Shown in pieces: positions 37,564 through 57,012 of a DNA stretch of 64,000 nt; within the stretch, counting starts at the first letter, position 1, and the number at the start of each line of letters is the position of its first letter. Both the position numbers and the translations under genes were made by a program. The notes under the pieces were generated by a model, which ran no database searches, was not told where the DNA came from, and saw only the letters and a list, made by a program, of their open reading frames with translations. The stretch comes from Diploscapter coronatus (Eukaryota > Nematoda > Chromadorea > Rhabditida > Rhabditidae). The stretch lies in NCBI GenBank assembly GCA_964036155.1, contig OZ038422.1:65495201-65559200 (forward strand), in the 5' to 3' direction.

Positions 37564-37836
37564 ATGGCCAAATTCTCTTCCAATTACGTCATTTTTAAAT
37601 CAATTTTGAATTTTATTTCAATTAAAAAGTTTTTTTCCCTTTCCTTATTCCTTATTTTTAAAATAATGATATATTTCAGCGGTGCTACAATTTCGATATC
37701 TGAACCTATCGCGATAATTCGAGCCAGCGCATATCAAATCTTCGTCGAAATCTACGAGAAGAAACCGAATACCAGCCTGATTCATATCAGTGTAGATTTA
37801 GCTAATCTTAGACAGAAGGATGAAAAATCTAAATAA
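37564..37836 (+). CDS. Small ORF with one hydrophobic segment, uncertain gene
   Basis: 90 codons from an ACAAAA-ATG start to TAA, 79 bp after the F-box stop. A hydrophobic stretch (FFSLSLFLIFKIMIYF, about 23-38) is followed by a protein-like region (IISEP-type start, then SAYQIFVEIYEKKPNTSLI). A TATTTCAG acceptor-like site lies at the junction, so the second half may be an exon of a longer transcript and the first half may be intron. An AATAAA signal follows at 37879-37884. No family recognised. Confidence 0.3.
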   Translation: MAKFSSNYVIFKSILNFISIKKFFSLSLFLIFKIMIYFSGATISISEPIAIIRASAYQIFVEIYEKKPNTSLIHISVDLANLRQKDEKSK

Positions 37837-37878
37837 TTTATTTCCTCATGTATATAAAATCATTCAATAACTTATTGA

Positions 37879-37884
37879 AATAAA
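37879..37884 (+). terminator. Polyadenylation signal AATAAA
   Basis: About 40 bp after the stop of the small ORF and 390 bp after the F-box stop; could serve either. Confidence 0.4.
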
Positions 37885-38748
37885 AATATCAGATTACTTT
37901 TGTTCTAATTTCTAAAACATCTTGATGTTATTTGAAAGAACGAATAATTTATTCCTATTGACTGAAAGATTGTTGTATTTTCAATAAATTATTTTATTCC
38001 TTTATTTCTGATCATAAGCTTTGCATATCTTCAAACAATTCCAATAATTCGATTACTCTAAATATGGTGAGATCTGATATGGCTTTCTGAAGAAGATCTA
38101 ACATTGGTATTATCTTGTTGCCGTGATATTTTCATTTTATCAATCTTTGTCATTCGCTATTTCTTCGTCTTCCTGATTATCTAATCTTCTTTTTTCATGC
38201 GCAGGAAAGTGACAGGTTTAGAGAAAATGCCAAATTTGCATATCCTTCAAGGAGAAAAAGGAGGGTGAATAAAGAAATGATAAGAAAAGAAAAAGACTGA
38301 TAACATAGTAAGCAGAATAGAGAAAAATTCAATTTTTGGGGATGCCAAATTAGCATATCTCTAGCCGAGAAAGAGAAGAAATGAAAAAAATAATAAGGAA
38401 ACAACGTGATAAAAGATAAGAGATAAAAGAAATATGCAAATATCTTCTCCTTATCTTCTCTCCATCTTCAAGGTTATCAGGGTGATTAGGCAGCCCCATC
38501 ACCTGGCATGTCCAGTTTTGCAAAAGCCTTTGGCATTAGAATATTAGAATAGTGATTATACAAATCTGAGAGAGGAAAAGAATCAGAAATATCTGGAGAT
38601 AGCTATGTCATTAGAATATTCAGAAAGATAATATGGAGATTTGAGAGAAAAAGGAATAAGAATTTGGCATTAGAATATTTACAGATACTATGAAGATTTG
38701 AGAGAGGAAGAGAGTCAAAAATATCTATCAAATTAATACTACCGCTGA
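37885..38748. repeat. Region upstream of the collagen with degenerate direct repeats
   Basis: At 38530-38735 there are three imperfect copies of a 60-80 bp unit: each starts near ATTAGAATAT and ends near AGATTTGAGAGAG, the first and third adding AAATATCT. At about 38220-38370 two spaced copies share ATGCCAAATT, one base, then GCATATC. No gene is seen here. Confidence 0.6.
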
Positions 38749-38756
38749 TATAAAAG
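38749..38756 (+). promoter_or_regulatory. TATA box of the collagen gene
   Basis: TATAAAAG about 65 bp upstream of the ATG at 38819, a normal distance for a strongly expressed cuticle collagen. Confidence 0.6.
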
Positions 38757-38818
38757 GCTTCTGAGTGAAGTCGACGGTCACTTGAGAAGGGATTTAGATT
38801 TCTTCTCAGAAGACAATC

Positions 38819-41800
38819 ATGGAGAAGGAATCCGACGCTCATCGGTAAGTCTATTTTTTGATTTTCTCAATTTTTCAAAAGTAATTTGCTATTCAAATAA
38901 CTTTTCAATCAAAGTATGATAGTTAAAGTTGAAGAAAATTTCTCTAGACTCTTAGTTGCAATAAGTTCATCAATTTGTAAGAATGAGCAAATGATAAAAT
39001 TCCATGAATGTTATCAGCTTATTTAATTAGACTTTGACACCTTTAAAAAATTTTCAGCCAAGCCCGCTCGATCGCGTTCGCGGCAGTGGCTGTGTCGACC
39101 GCAGCAGTCATCTCATCGGTGATCACCTTGCCGATGCTCTACAGCTACGTTCAGACGCTCCAATCTGAGATCATCACCGAGACTGACTTCTGCAGGGTTT
39201 GTTTCTAACTTCTTGACTTGAAAAGAAACTTTTCCCTCTTTAATTTTCTGATATCCAGAATACCACATACCCAGAAACAGAAGTTCTTGCATATTTGACT
39301 TTAACTTCTGCCTTGAAAAATGACTTCTATTTCGGGTTTAATATAGAAATTTTAAAATTACAATTGGTAACGCCTAAAAATCGAATGATAAAAATTCAGC
39401 TCCGCTCCCGTGACATGCTCGTGACCCTCTACCAGACCGCTCCAAATCATCGTGCCAAGAGAGGTCTGATTTTTTTTTTTCAGAAACTGGGTTCGAATAA
39501 AACTATTCGATGAGTTATTGTAGTAATTACCCCTAGTAAATGTTTAGGATGGCTCTTCGGAAACTGGGTGCCAGAGTCCGGAACTGGCGGTGGCGGTGAA
39601 ACCTACGAAAGCGATGCCGGAGCTCCTGCTAGCAGGGTAAATATGATTTTTTTTTCAAAAAATTAGATCCTTCCATCAGAAAAACTAATCCTTATCATCT
39701 TCTCATAATAACCTTTCTTGTCTGATGAATAACGTCTTAGTTCTGCTGAAGGCCAACTTTATGATCGATTATTCTCTATTTCAATACGAAAATCTGAATA
39801 GCTTTCCTCCGTTTGGGATGTAAAATTCAATTTTCACAGCTTATACGATGAATGACTCTAGAATTGCATAATTTCAGTACGGAAACGCGCCCGCTCCTCA
39901 GCCCCGCCAACCACACCAGCAGCAGGCTCCAGCTTATGGTAGAAAATCTCGGAAATTCTCCAACAATTCGAATTTCAGGGGGCTACGGACCCGTCGTCAA
40001 CGCCGAGCCCGAGCCACAGTGCTGCACTTGCCAGCAGGGTTCGTCGTTTCAGTCGTCTTATTTTTTACCGATAACATTACTAAATTTAGGTGCCCCAGGC
40101 CCGATCGGTCCCTCAGATAAGTCCTTATGAATTTATATTATTAGCCATCAAAAATATTCTGTCACAAAAGGAACTTTTAGCCGAGAAAAATAGGCTAGAG
40201 AATAGGATGGAGAATGAGTTTGAAATTCCACTCCCACTGACATCGGTTCCCATTCGAAATCTCAAATCCATTTCCTTACTAAATGTCTTTTCTTAATTAC
40301 TATATCCTATGAGCATGATCTTATTTCGCAAGTTTTTTGAAGTAAAGAAAGATTTATAGGTCTGAATTTCGTCTCAAAATCATTTTTCCCTCGATAAAAA
40401 TGTCTGATTTTTTTCCTAAACTAGCCGAATAATCTAAAATTTTACGAGACGATGGACGAGATGGAAACGATGGTGAGGGCGGTGTAAGTTGCATTTTAAA
40501 ATTTAAAGAAATTAGCATAAAAGTTGAATTTAAGGCTGACGGCACTCACGGCCGCGACGGCTCGATCGAGGCTCCACCACCAGCCAACGAGCCATGCATG
40601 ATCTGCCCGCCAGGTTGGAAATATGGCAACCTGGATAATTCGTGGTTTCGTAGCCTGCGAAATAGTACAGGAAAGGATATCTTTCTACCCCCGTCCTATA
40701 CCCTTAACTATGGGCTACGAAACGACGAATTATCCAAATTGCCGAAAATACACATACATTTTTAATTAATTACAAAATAAGTAATGACATCGTATATTGT
40801 TTCATGCAAAATACGATAGGATCTAGTAAAAACGATACTTTTCTCACGTTATTTCTCGTATGCCACGGTGCGATTATTGCAACTAGTTTTCTAGGTTACC
40901 CAAAACGATAGTATCAATATTAGATTTACTTTGGTTACAAATGAGATGAAATATGGCCTAATTAGCTAGTTAGATTGCTTCATGATGCAACTGTTTCTTG
41001 AATTAAGGATTAGAAAGTAGCTATTTGACGGCGAAATTATAAAATCACCCAATCTTTATATTTTAGACTCTGTAAATGAACAAAAAGTGGTTATTATTTA
41101 CTTATTTATTCAATTTCAGGACCAATGGGACCAGGTGATGCATTCGGAGTCGATTTATCATTGATTGGAGATAAAATTAAATTTTTATCTCCAATCGATA
41201 ACTTTTCGATGATAAATTGACTTTGAATGTCGATTTCAGTCGGACCACAAGGACCTAAAGTGAATTTTTAACTTGCAAATTAAATTTAAACTAATTTAAT
41301 TTCAGGGACCCAAGGGACCACGGTAAAATTTTCATATTTAAATAGGAAAAACCTAATCTTTGTGAGTTTAAAAAAAAAAAAAAAACAATTTTGCTCTGCT
41401 AAAATTCGCTATATTTGAAAAGAGTTTTCTAAACTATTAGGTGAAGTTTCAAGAGATTATTTATTTTTCCCTTAAAAATAATAAATTTCCAGAGGCCAAA
41501 CCGGTCTGCATGGAGTTGACGGACGGTAAATTTCTCAAAATCTCTAAAAATCATGATTTTTCATTTCAGACGTGGAGAGCCCGGTATAATCTGCAGAATT
41601 AAAAATGGCAAACTTAAAAATCAAATAATATTTTTTAGGAATGGAGGGACCGGCTGGACTTCAGGTTAGATTAGAGAAATAATTCAAATTTAAAAATCAT
41701 ACAAATTTTCAGGGCGAGCCAGGTGTTCAAGTATGAATAACTTTATCCTCTTTTTCGAATTAAAAATAATTGAATTTCAGGGACCCAAAGGTACTTTTTT

Positions 41801-42865
41801 GCTCGATCGAGGATTTTGTTCAAATTTTTGTTAAAACTATTTCGGAACTTTTAAGGAAAGCAAGGAGACGCTGGAAGAGTCGTCACCGTCGCTGGACCTC
41901 CAGGCTAGAAAAATAATTCCCAAAATTAGCATAATTATGAGATTTCAGGACAACAAGGTATCGTATTTTGGATCGATCATTTGAAAATCGTCTGAAATCG
42001 TCGTAAATGAATGAAATTTCAGGAGAACACGGAATTCGCGGAAGGAAGGGAGATCAAGTTCGGATTTTTCTAGCCCAGAATTTGATATTTTTCACCGACT
42101 GATACCCTCAAAAAATTTAAAATATCAGTTTTTTGAAATAATCTCTAATTTCGTTGACATTCGACTAATTTTAAATATGATAAGTCGATGAAAAATACGG
42201 GAGTAAAAATCCAGAGTTTACGATGAGTTGCAGGGCCCGAAAGGTATTCGCGGAGGCACAAACCCAGGAGAGAAAGGTAAGAACTCTAAAATTCTCCAAG
42301 AAAAGGAATTTTTTAGGAGAGACTGGAGACAGAGGACGCAAGGGACGATCGGGCAGAAAGGGAGTAAGATCTTCAGAGTTGGTTATAAATTTAAAAATTC
42401 GAATTTAGATCGACGGCAAAGTCGGCGCTCCTGGCTCGAAAGGCTAGCTTTTTCTTCTTTTAAAAATATTTAATCGAAAAGTTCAATTAAACTTTATTCC
42501 TATTAAAAATGTTTTAAGATCACCTTATCCTGTCGCTTAACGGCCGAAAAATCTGTCTTCTTTCTACCATTTTTATGCTATTCTGCCTTTTGCTCTGGAA
42601 AAATCATGTAAAAATGAGGGGAAATAGATTTTTCTGCAGCTAAGGGACGACAGAACAGTGTGAACATCAATTTTTTCCAAACTTAATTCTTCATATTAAT
42701 TTAATCTAAGTTTAAAGGGAAATTTATAAAATTCTCAAAAACATCTTTTTTCAGGACCCCAAGGAAACTGCGCTCACTGTCCAGTAATTTCATTTAAAAA
42801 TGGAATTTTCAAAACAAATATGAAAATGAATTTTTCAGCCCCCCAGAACCCCACCGGGCTATTAG
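38819..42865 (+). CDS. Nematode cuticle collagen in 25 exons
   Basis: 335 residues. Exons: 38819-38844, 39058-39196, 39400-39463, 39548-39636, 39878-39938, 39979-40038, 40090-40116, 40446-40483, 40535-40613, 41120-41134, 41240-41259, 41306-41322, 41493-41525, 41570-41583, 41639-41664, 41713-41730, 41781-41790, 41856-41903, 41949-41957, 42023-42057, 42234-42276, 42317-42363, 42409-42442, 42755-42783, 42839-42865. The N-terminal hydrophobic segment (SIAFAAVAVSTAAVISS) is typical; RAKR at 73-76 is a likely furin site; cysteine clusters CCTC, CMIC and CAHC bracket the Gly-X-Y regions; the end is PPRTPPGY. Gly-X-Y register is kept across almost every junction and was used to set exon limits. Two introns start GC (41904, 42443) and one may be AT-AC (40117-40445). 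The product is secreted, trimerised and crosslinked into the cuticle; TATA upstream, AATAAA downstream. Confidence 0.9.
40117..40445 (+). other. Candidate AT-AC (U2-type ATAAGT) intron in the collagen gene
   Basis: The exon ends CCCTCAG and continues ATAAGT; no GT donor in correct phase exists. Ending the intron at TTTTAC (40441-40445) restores a perfect Gly-X-Y run: GPS, GDD, GRD, GND, GEG, GAD, GTH, GRD. Using the AG four bases later would drop one glycine. Confidence 0.5.
40625..40743. mobile_element. Inverted-repeat element, GGCAACCTGG family, best copy
   Basis: 119 bp in the collagen intron after 40613. TIR starts GGCAACCTGGATAATTCGTG and the inverted far end GGCAATTTGGATAATTCGTC; 28 of 31 positions match through GTTTCGTAGCC. 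No coding capacity. Confidence 0.75.
41150..41220. repeat. Perfect hairpin inside a collagen intron
   Basis: GATTGGAGATAAAA (41163-41176) and its exact inverse complement (41183-41196) with a 6-nt loop, enclosed by a second 10-of-11 pair (41150-41160 with 41210-41220). The intron is 41135-41239. Confidence 0.8.
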
Positions 42866-44060
42866 ACGCACGACTTCGAAACAGATTAGGAATCTCGATT
42901 TTCTTAACTTATTCACCATATTTCTCGTGTTTCAGTTCAACAGTGATAATAAAAGACTTCAGGATTGAAAATTCTAAGAAATGATAGGAAATTCAAATTA
43001 GCTCAGCTTCTCGAGTAGCAGAGATAGTTTGTAAAAGTAGCCCCGCTTTCTTGTGTTATTGATTGGAGAGAACGCGTCGATATTCAAAAATTACACGCTA
43101 CATTCGTCTCGTTTCCCTTCTACGCGACTCACTATTTCGCTCCAAATTTGATTTCTAATTGCCGCATAAATATCGATTTTGCTCTCCAATTAATGATATC
43201 GTATCCATCAGAGCGAATTTTCGAGGCTTTTCTCGACTTTTAGACCCCAAAATACAGATTTTTCATCCATTTTCAAGGGTTGGCCCAACGGAGACTTGTA
43301 GAGCTTGGAATTCTCCACAAAATCCCTGTTCTGAAATCTCACCAAAAGTTTAGGTTTTTTACAGGAAGCCGGTTTCACAAATTGCATTGTTGCATGCTCA
43401 AATTTGAGAGTTTGCGCTCTCTGCTTACTGAAATGATAGTCTCAATATCATTGTATGCAAATTTTGTCGGGGTTTATAGCTCTTTTACAACACTCTGAAA
43501 ACTCTGCATTAATACAAAACTGTCTCGAGTTTAGCACAATTGGAATGATAATATGGTAGTGTCAAGCGAAAAATACAGATAATAATAATAATAATAATAA
43601 TAATAAAGTTGAGTATGCGCATCATTTGAACGCCAATTGAAGCAATAGTTTATTATTCTTCTGTCAGAAAATGGCGATAGTAGCTTCTCTAGTCGAGGAA
43701 AATGAAAGAGACGTTGACAAATTATTAGTTTTGGCGCCAAAACTATCAAAAATTCGAGTCTAAGAAATACCGCTGTTAAAGTCAGGAAAATTGTGTGAGC
43801 CTTAAATTATCATGAACACATTACACAACGCAGACCCGTTACAATGCTCAAGTGTCCTATTGAAGAAAATTACAGAAAAAAAAAAAAAAAACAATTTTGG
43901 AATGAAGAATTTTGCATCTAAAATTTCGAATTTTACCCGTCTTCACTTGTAACTTTCTAGAAAACCAATAAAATTGATTTTTTCGAATTACAAATACTGA
44001 ATATCTAAATTCAGAATATGGCAAGAATCGCTCAAAAAAGTATTACTTGAATCGAAAAAT
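42866..44060. other. Convergent intergenic region with AAT microsatellite
   Basis: Holds the collagen polyadenylation signal AATAAA (42948-42953), a run of nine AAT/ATA units at 43579-43606 and a poly-A run near 43876. No gene is seen between the collagen and JNK stops. Confidence 0.6.
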
Positions 44061-52591
<8,531 letters not shown>

Positions 52592-55500
52592 CTGCGAAAA
52601 AAATCTATCTCGGTGGCTTATCCGGCTTCAATTCTGCAGCACGAGTTATTGAATCAGATTGTCGTAATCTGCAAAAACAGTCTATACGAATATGCAAGAT
52701 CGAGCTATATTGAAATTAATTGGCAAAAATACGGGAAAACTTGTGAAAATATCGAATTTCAGGAAATTCTTCCTAACATTGATAAAAATTTCACGGAAAA
52801 AGCTAGCAAAAATTTGCGGTTCAAACGAAATTAATTTGGTGTGAAAAAACACCCAGATTGAAATAAAAATGGATTTTGATGGAAATGAAAACTCGCCGAA
52901 CACGTAAGGTTTCTTATGAAAAGGGCCAGAAAAAATACGAATAAGAGATTGAGAAATAATACGGCAAAATGGATACGAAAAGAATCAGAAAAGGGGATAA
53001 GTAAAGGAGCGTGTGAGAGTGTGAGAACGAGGGGCAAAAGCTCACCTCTTCTATTCGCTCTTTCTCAAAACCTCTCGTTTCAGCATAAGCACTCGCACAT
53101 CACTTGTATTCTGAATGAAGCAAAATGAAAAAGGAAGTCCGCTTGAAAGAAGAATCGAAATATCGAAGGGAAAAGAAATAGAACAAATCCATGCACGTCT
53201 ATATTAGGCGAGGATTAGAAATATCCATTTTTTAGAATTAACAAGAGTTTCAATTTCCGACTTTTTCAGGTTTTTTTAAAGAGAAAAGTCACTTGCAAGG
53301 TGTTGTATTTGTTGAGTAAAAAATATTCGTTTAAAATAGTTTTTATCGAATGTGCAATATTAAAAAATGGTCAGAAATAGCTTGATACTAAACGAAGTTG
53401 ATTCCCATCACAAAACCGTTTCTTCATTGAAACGTTATCGACCTAGATGAGAAAATGCTGATAAAGTAAATCTCGGCTGCCTTATCAAAAGTTAGAAAGG
53501 AAAACAGATTTGGGTCTCAAAATTAAAACATGGCTAAACTTAACCGAACGAAAACCAATCCATTCAACCGGAATCACTCAAAATTGCCAAAAAAAATGAA
53601 AACTAAGAACGGAAGGCTATCTGGATTTGTTGCGACATGAAAACGACACGACGTGTTGCAAAGGATATTTAATTTGGAATTATTTCAGCATAAATATTCC
53701 ATTAAAACACGTCGCGACAAACCCAAGTTGCCAAACAGAATATAAAATGTTTGCATGGTGATCGAACTTGATTTCGTCTGAGACTAAAATTTCGTTCAAA
53801 AACTCAAGAAATCGAAAATGAAAGAAAAAGGCAAGAAGTCGAACTTTTCCGGGTTTTTTTTTGACATGGCGGTTGAGCTTGTCTTCTCAAGTCGGCTAAA
53901 CCAGCCTAACATTCTTCCTTGATTGGCCTTCTCCTCGAATCTAAGCATTGCATTTTGGTCTTACTCGTGCTTTTGCTATTCTTGCATTTCTGATTTCTCT
54001 AAATCTCTATCAGATCTTCTTTATTCTCTAGTATTTTCTCAGGCTTTTCTTCTCTATAAAATCCTTTATCTCTCTTACATTTTGATATATTTAATTCTCT
54101 TTGAATATTTCCGCTTCTTTTCCTCTCTAATGTTGATTACTCTCTAACAGTTTCTGATTCTTTTCCCTCTTTTATCCATCTTATCTCTTCATCCAGTTCA
54201 CTTCTTTGATTTTACGTCAACGAAACCTCACTTACATGGAGAAGCTGCCGAAAGCAGAAAATGAGAAATAGCATTTGAAAATTCGCGAGGAAAAGAAAAA
54301 TAACCCCGAAAATATTATGCAGAAAATAAAAAGAAAATCAATCAGAACAAGGGGTAACCTCACTCTTTTTCACGGGGAAAGAGAAAATGAATAAAATTGA
54401 AAGGAGTGAAGGAAAAGAGGAATAAAATTTCGGCCCCTAAAAGCTCAGAAGAAGCACGTCATAGGCCGAAATGCAAAACGAGAAGACGAGATATCAGAAG
54501 AGTACGTCTGAAGAATCTGAGGAAGGCTCGAGGATTTAGGAGGATATATGAATGATATACGAGACTCGGAATGATGTAATCATGATGCGACATTGAATTT
54601 GGCTTCCTACTTTCGTGAAGGTAAGATTTTTTGAAGTGTTGGATATAACAAGATAAAATTTGGATGATGAAAGAAAGCTATATCCGAATTGTGTTTCATA
54701 CTTTAATGTTGAATCATGCAGATTTATGAGATGTTCAAAGATATCATTTAGATTTGGCTATTTGGACAAGCTCTTATGATAGAAATTTTCGAGATCTCAA
54801 AATATGAAATAAGAGATAGACTTCGATGAACCTTCAACAACTGATAGTCTTGCAAGATTAGAATTTGCGTGACTTTCACCTCAGACTAACCACGAACATA
54901 TCAACCTGAGGCAATCGAATGCTCGAAAATTAGCATTCTTGTCATACATCAAATTCTTCAGCCAGTCAAGAATAATAAATGCCTACAATGTGTATATTGA
55001 ACATATTTCAGCTATTTAGAAACATATTGAAAGATCTAAGGAAGTGAAAAATCAATTTTCATTATTTACAGCTTCGAAAACATAGCAACGAGGTTGGATA
55101 TGAAAAATGAAATAATAACGTAGGATTAGCAGAGGGATGAAAGATGGAGAATTTCGAATTTCAAGAGCACGTAAAAATCGTTAGTTAATAATTAATTGAA
55201 TCACTAATTAAATTAGAATGAAATTCCATGAAAGCGCGTGAAATCCTATGATTTTGCCAAAAATCTAATTATGACGTGATACATTTTGACAGCACTTTTC
55301 AAACAAAAACCTGAATGATATGAAATTGTCATTTTGGATTTCTATTTAGAAAATCGGTTTTTTCTTCATCTCTTACACGCGATATTCTTCGCTGGTGTGG
55401 CTGTGTAATATGAGATCGAATATGGACTCCAAGCTTCGGAAGCCTTGAAGCTTTGAAGCATTCAACAGAGGCTGACGCAAAGGTAAGTTTACGGAAACTA

Positions 55501-57012
55501 ACAGACTAGGCCAAAATGGGAAAGAATTTTAGCGAAATTGTGATTTCACAACGGGCTTTGAAAAGTAAAATTTTCGATAGGTTTCATTGGGTTACTACTT
55601 GAAAAGATTCAGTTTGTCGGCGATTAGGCGTACCAATTTAACAACATTCCAATAAGATAAAATTTCTCGCGATAAATGTAGACTTGATGGAACTTACAAA
55701 ATGTATTTTTCTGCACAAAGACATGCGATGATGGATAAGTTTAAAATTTTCACAAATTGAAGGTACTTCACTATCCAATTTCAGAATCTAAGCCACAAAA
55801 CTCGCAACTTTCCCACGTTAAATGTAAAATATTCGGAACGTACTCGAAGACGATGTCAAGATATTCTAAAAGCCCTGAATTTTAAATTCGTCTAGCCTCG
55901 AAATTTTCAAAGAAGTCGGATTACTTATGCTGGTTGAAACATCACAAGTTTGTGACGGTATAACTAGGGGAGAAGGCTAGCATCCAGGGACTATTATAGA
56001 GCTAGAAAAAAATTAAAAATTTTTAAATCCGAAAGATAAGAAGAATTATCTATTTATTGAATCCAAAAGTGCGTGAGGGGAAAACTAGACGAATAAGTTT
56101 ATATCATAGACTTGTATGGAGTTGAAGAGTTTTGGATGGAAAAGATAGAGGTAAGCGGAGAAATAGTAGGTAGAAGTAGGAGAAAGTCAGACATAGTAGA
56201 TGAAGCTCGGGAGAATCGATAAATTCTTCGCACCAAATGCAGGTAAATAAGTGAAAATGGAGAGCACATTTTGATTAGTGGGTCCTAGAGGAGTCAACTT
56301 TTCGTTTTTATTCAAAGAAATGGAAAATTTAGAAAATGTTCATTTAAACTTAAAGTTCTAATTTTATGACATAAATAAAAAATTAGATAAATTATGACAA
56401 ATTTTCAATTTAAAGTTTAAGCGTCATCTAACTTCTAGCGTTAGAAGCTCTAAAGACTTCGCGCTATTGACAGAATATGAAAGCTTTAGAGAGTAAAGCA
56501 GAGTGAAAGATGATAATAATGGAGTAGGGGAGAGTGAGTACAAATGCGCTAGAGAGAGAGAGAGAGCATAAATTAGCATGAGGCGAAGAAATAGCATGCG
56601 AAAGAGAGGAGAGGGAAAGAAGCCAGAGAAATCCACATAAAGGCGGAAAGCTCGATGTGAATGCCATGAGCAATAAGCCATAAGGCAGAGACATCTTGCC
56701 AAATACTCGAGAGGTTGACTTTTAGAAGGAAAAAGACATGGAAGGCGTGCAAATTTGCCTAATTGAAGTAAACAAGTTGCGGTTTTTCTTGAAAAATTGG
56801 ATTCAGAGGCATTTTCAACTGATGTTCAAGAACGTTCGTGATCATATCCGCTATAGAAGCCTTCCCAGAAACGTTTACTTTCCTCGAGCCTATCTAAGTC
56901 TCTCCATTTCTAATGGCCTTTCTCGTCACTACTGGCCAAGCGAATAACGCAAAAATGCGAGTCTCCACTCATGACAATGTGGTGCAGTGAATAGCGAGTT
57001 AGATCTTTGCCA
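52592..57012. other. Region upstream of the visible JNK exons
   Basis: No supported exon. It may carry further 5' JNK exons: for instance, a 9-nt exon-like spot at 54232-54240 on the minus strand between TTCGGCAG and GTAAGTG would fit the phase, but nothing else supports it. Pyrimidine-rich blocks and an AG repeat (about 56553-56567) give spurious open frames. One inverted-repeat element lies at 53615-53732. Confidence 0.4.
53615..53732. mobile_element. Inverted-repeat element, GGCAACCTGG family
   Basis: 118 bp. Left end GGCTATCTGGATTTGTTGCG, inverted right end GGCAACTTGGGTTTGTCGCG; pairing continues through ACGACGTGTT-type inner arms. No coding capacity. Confidence 0.65.
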
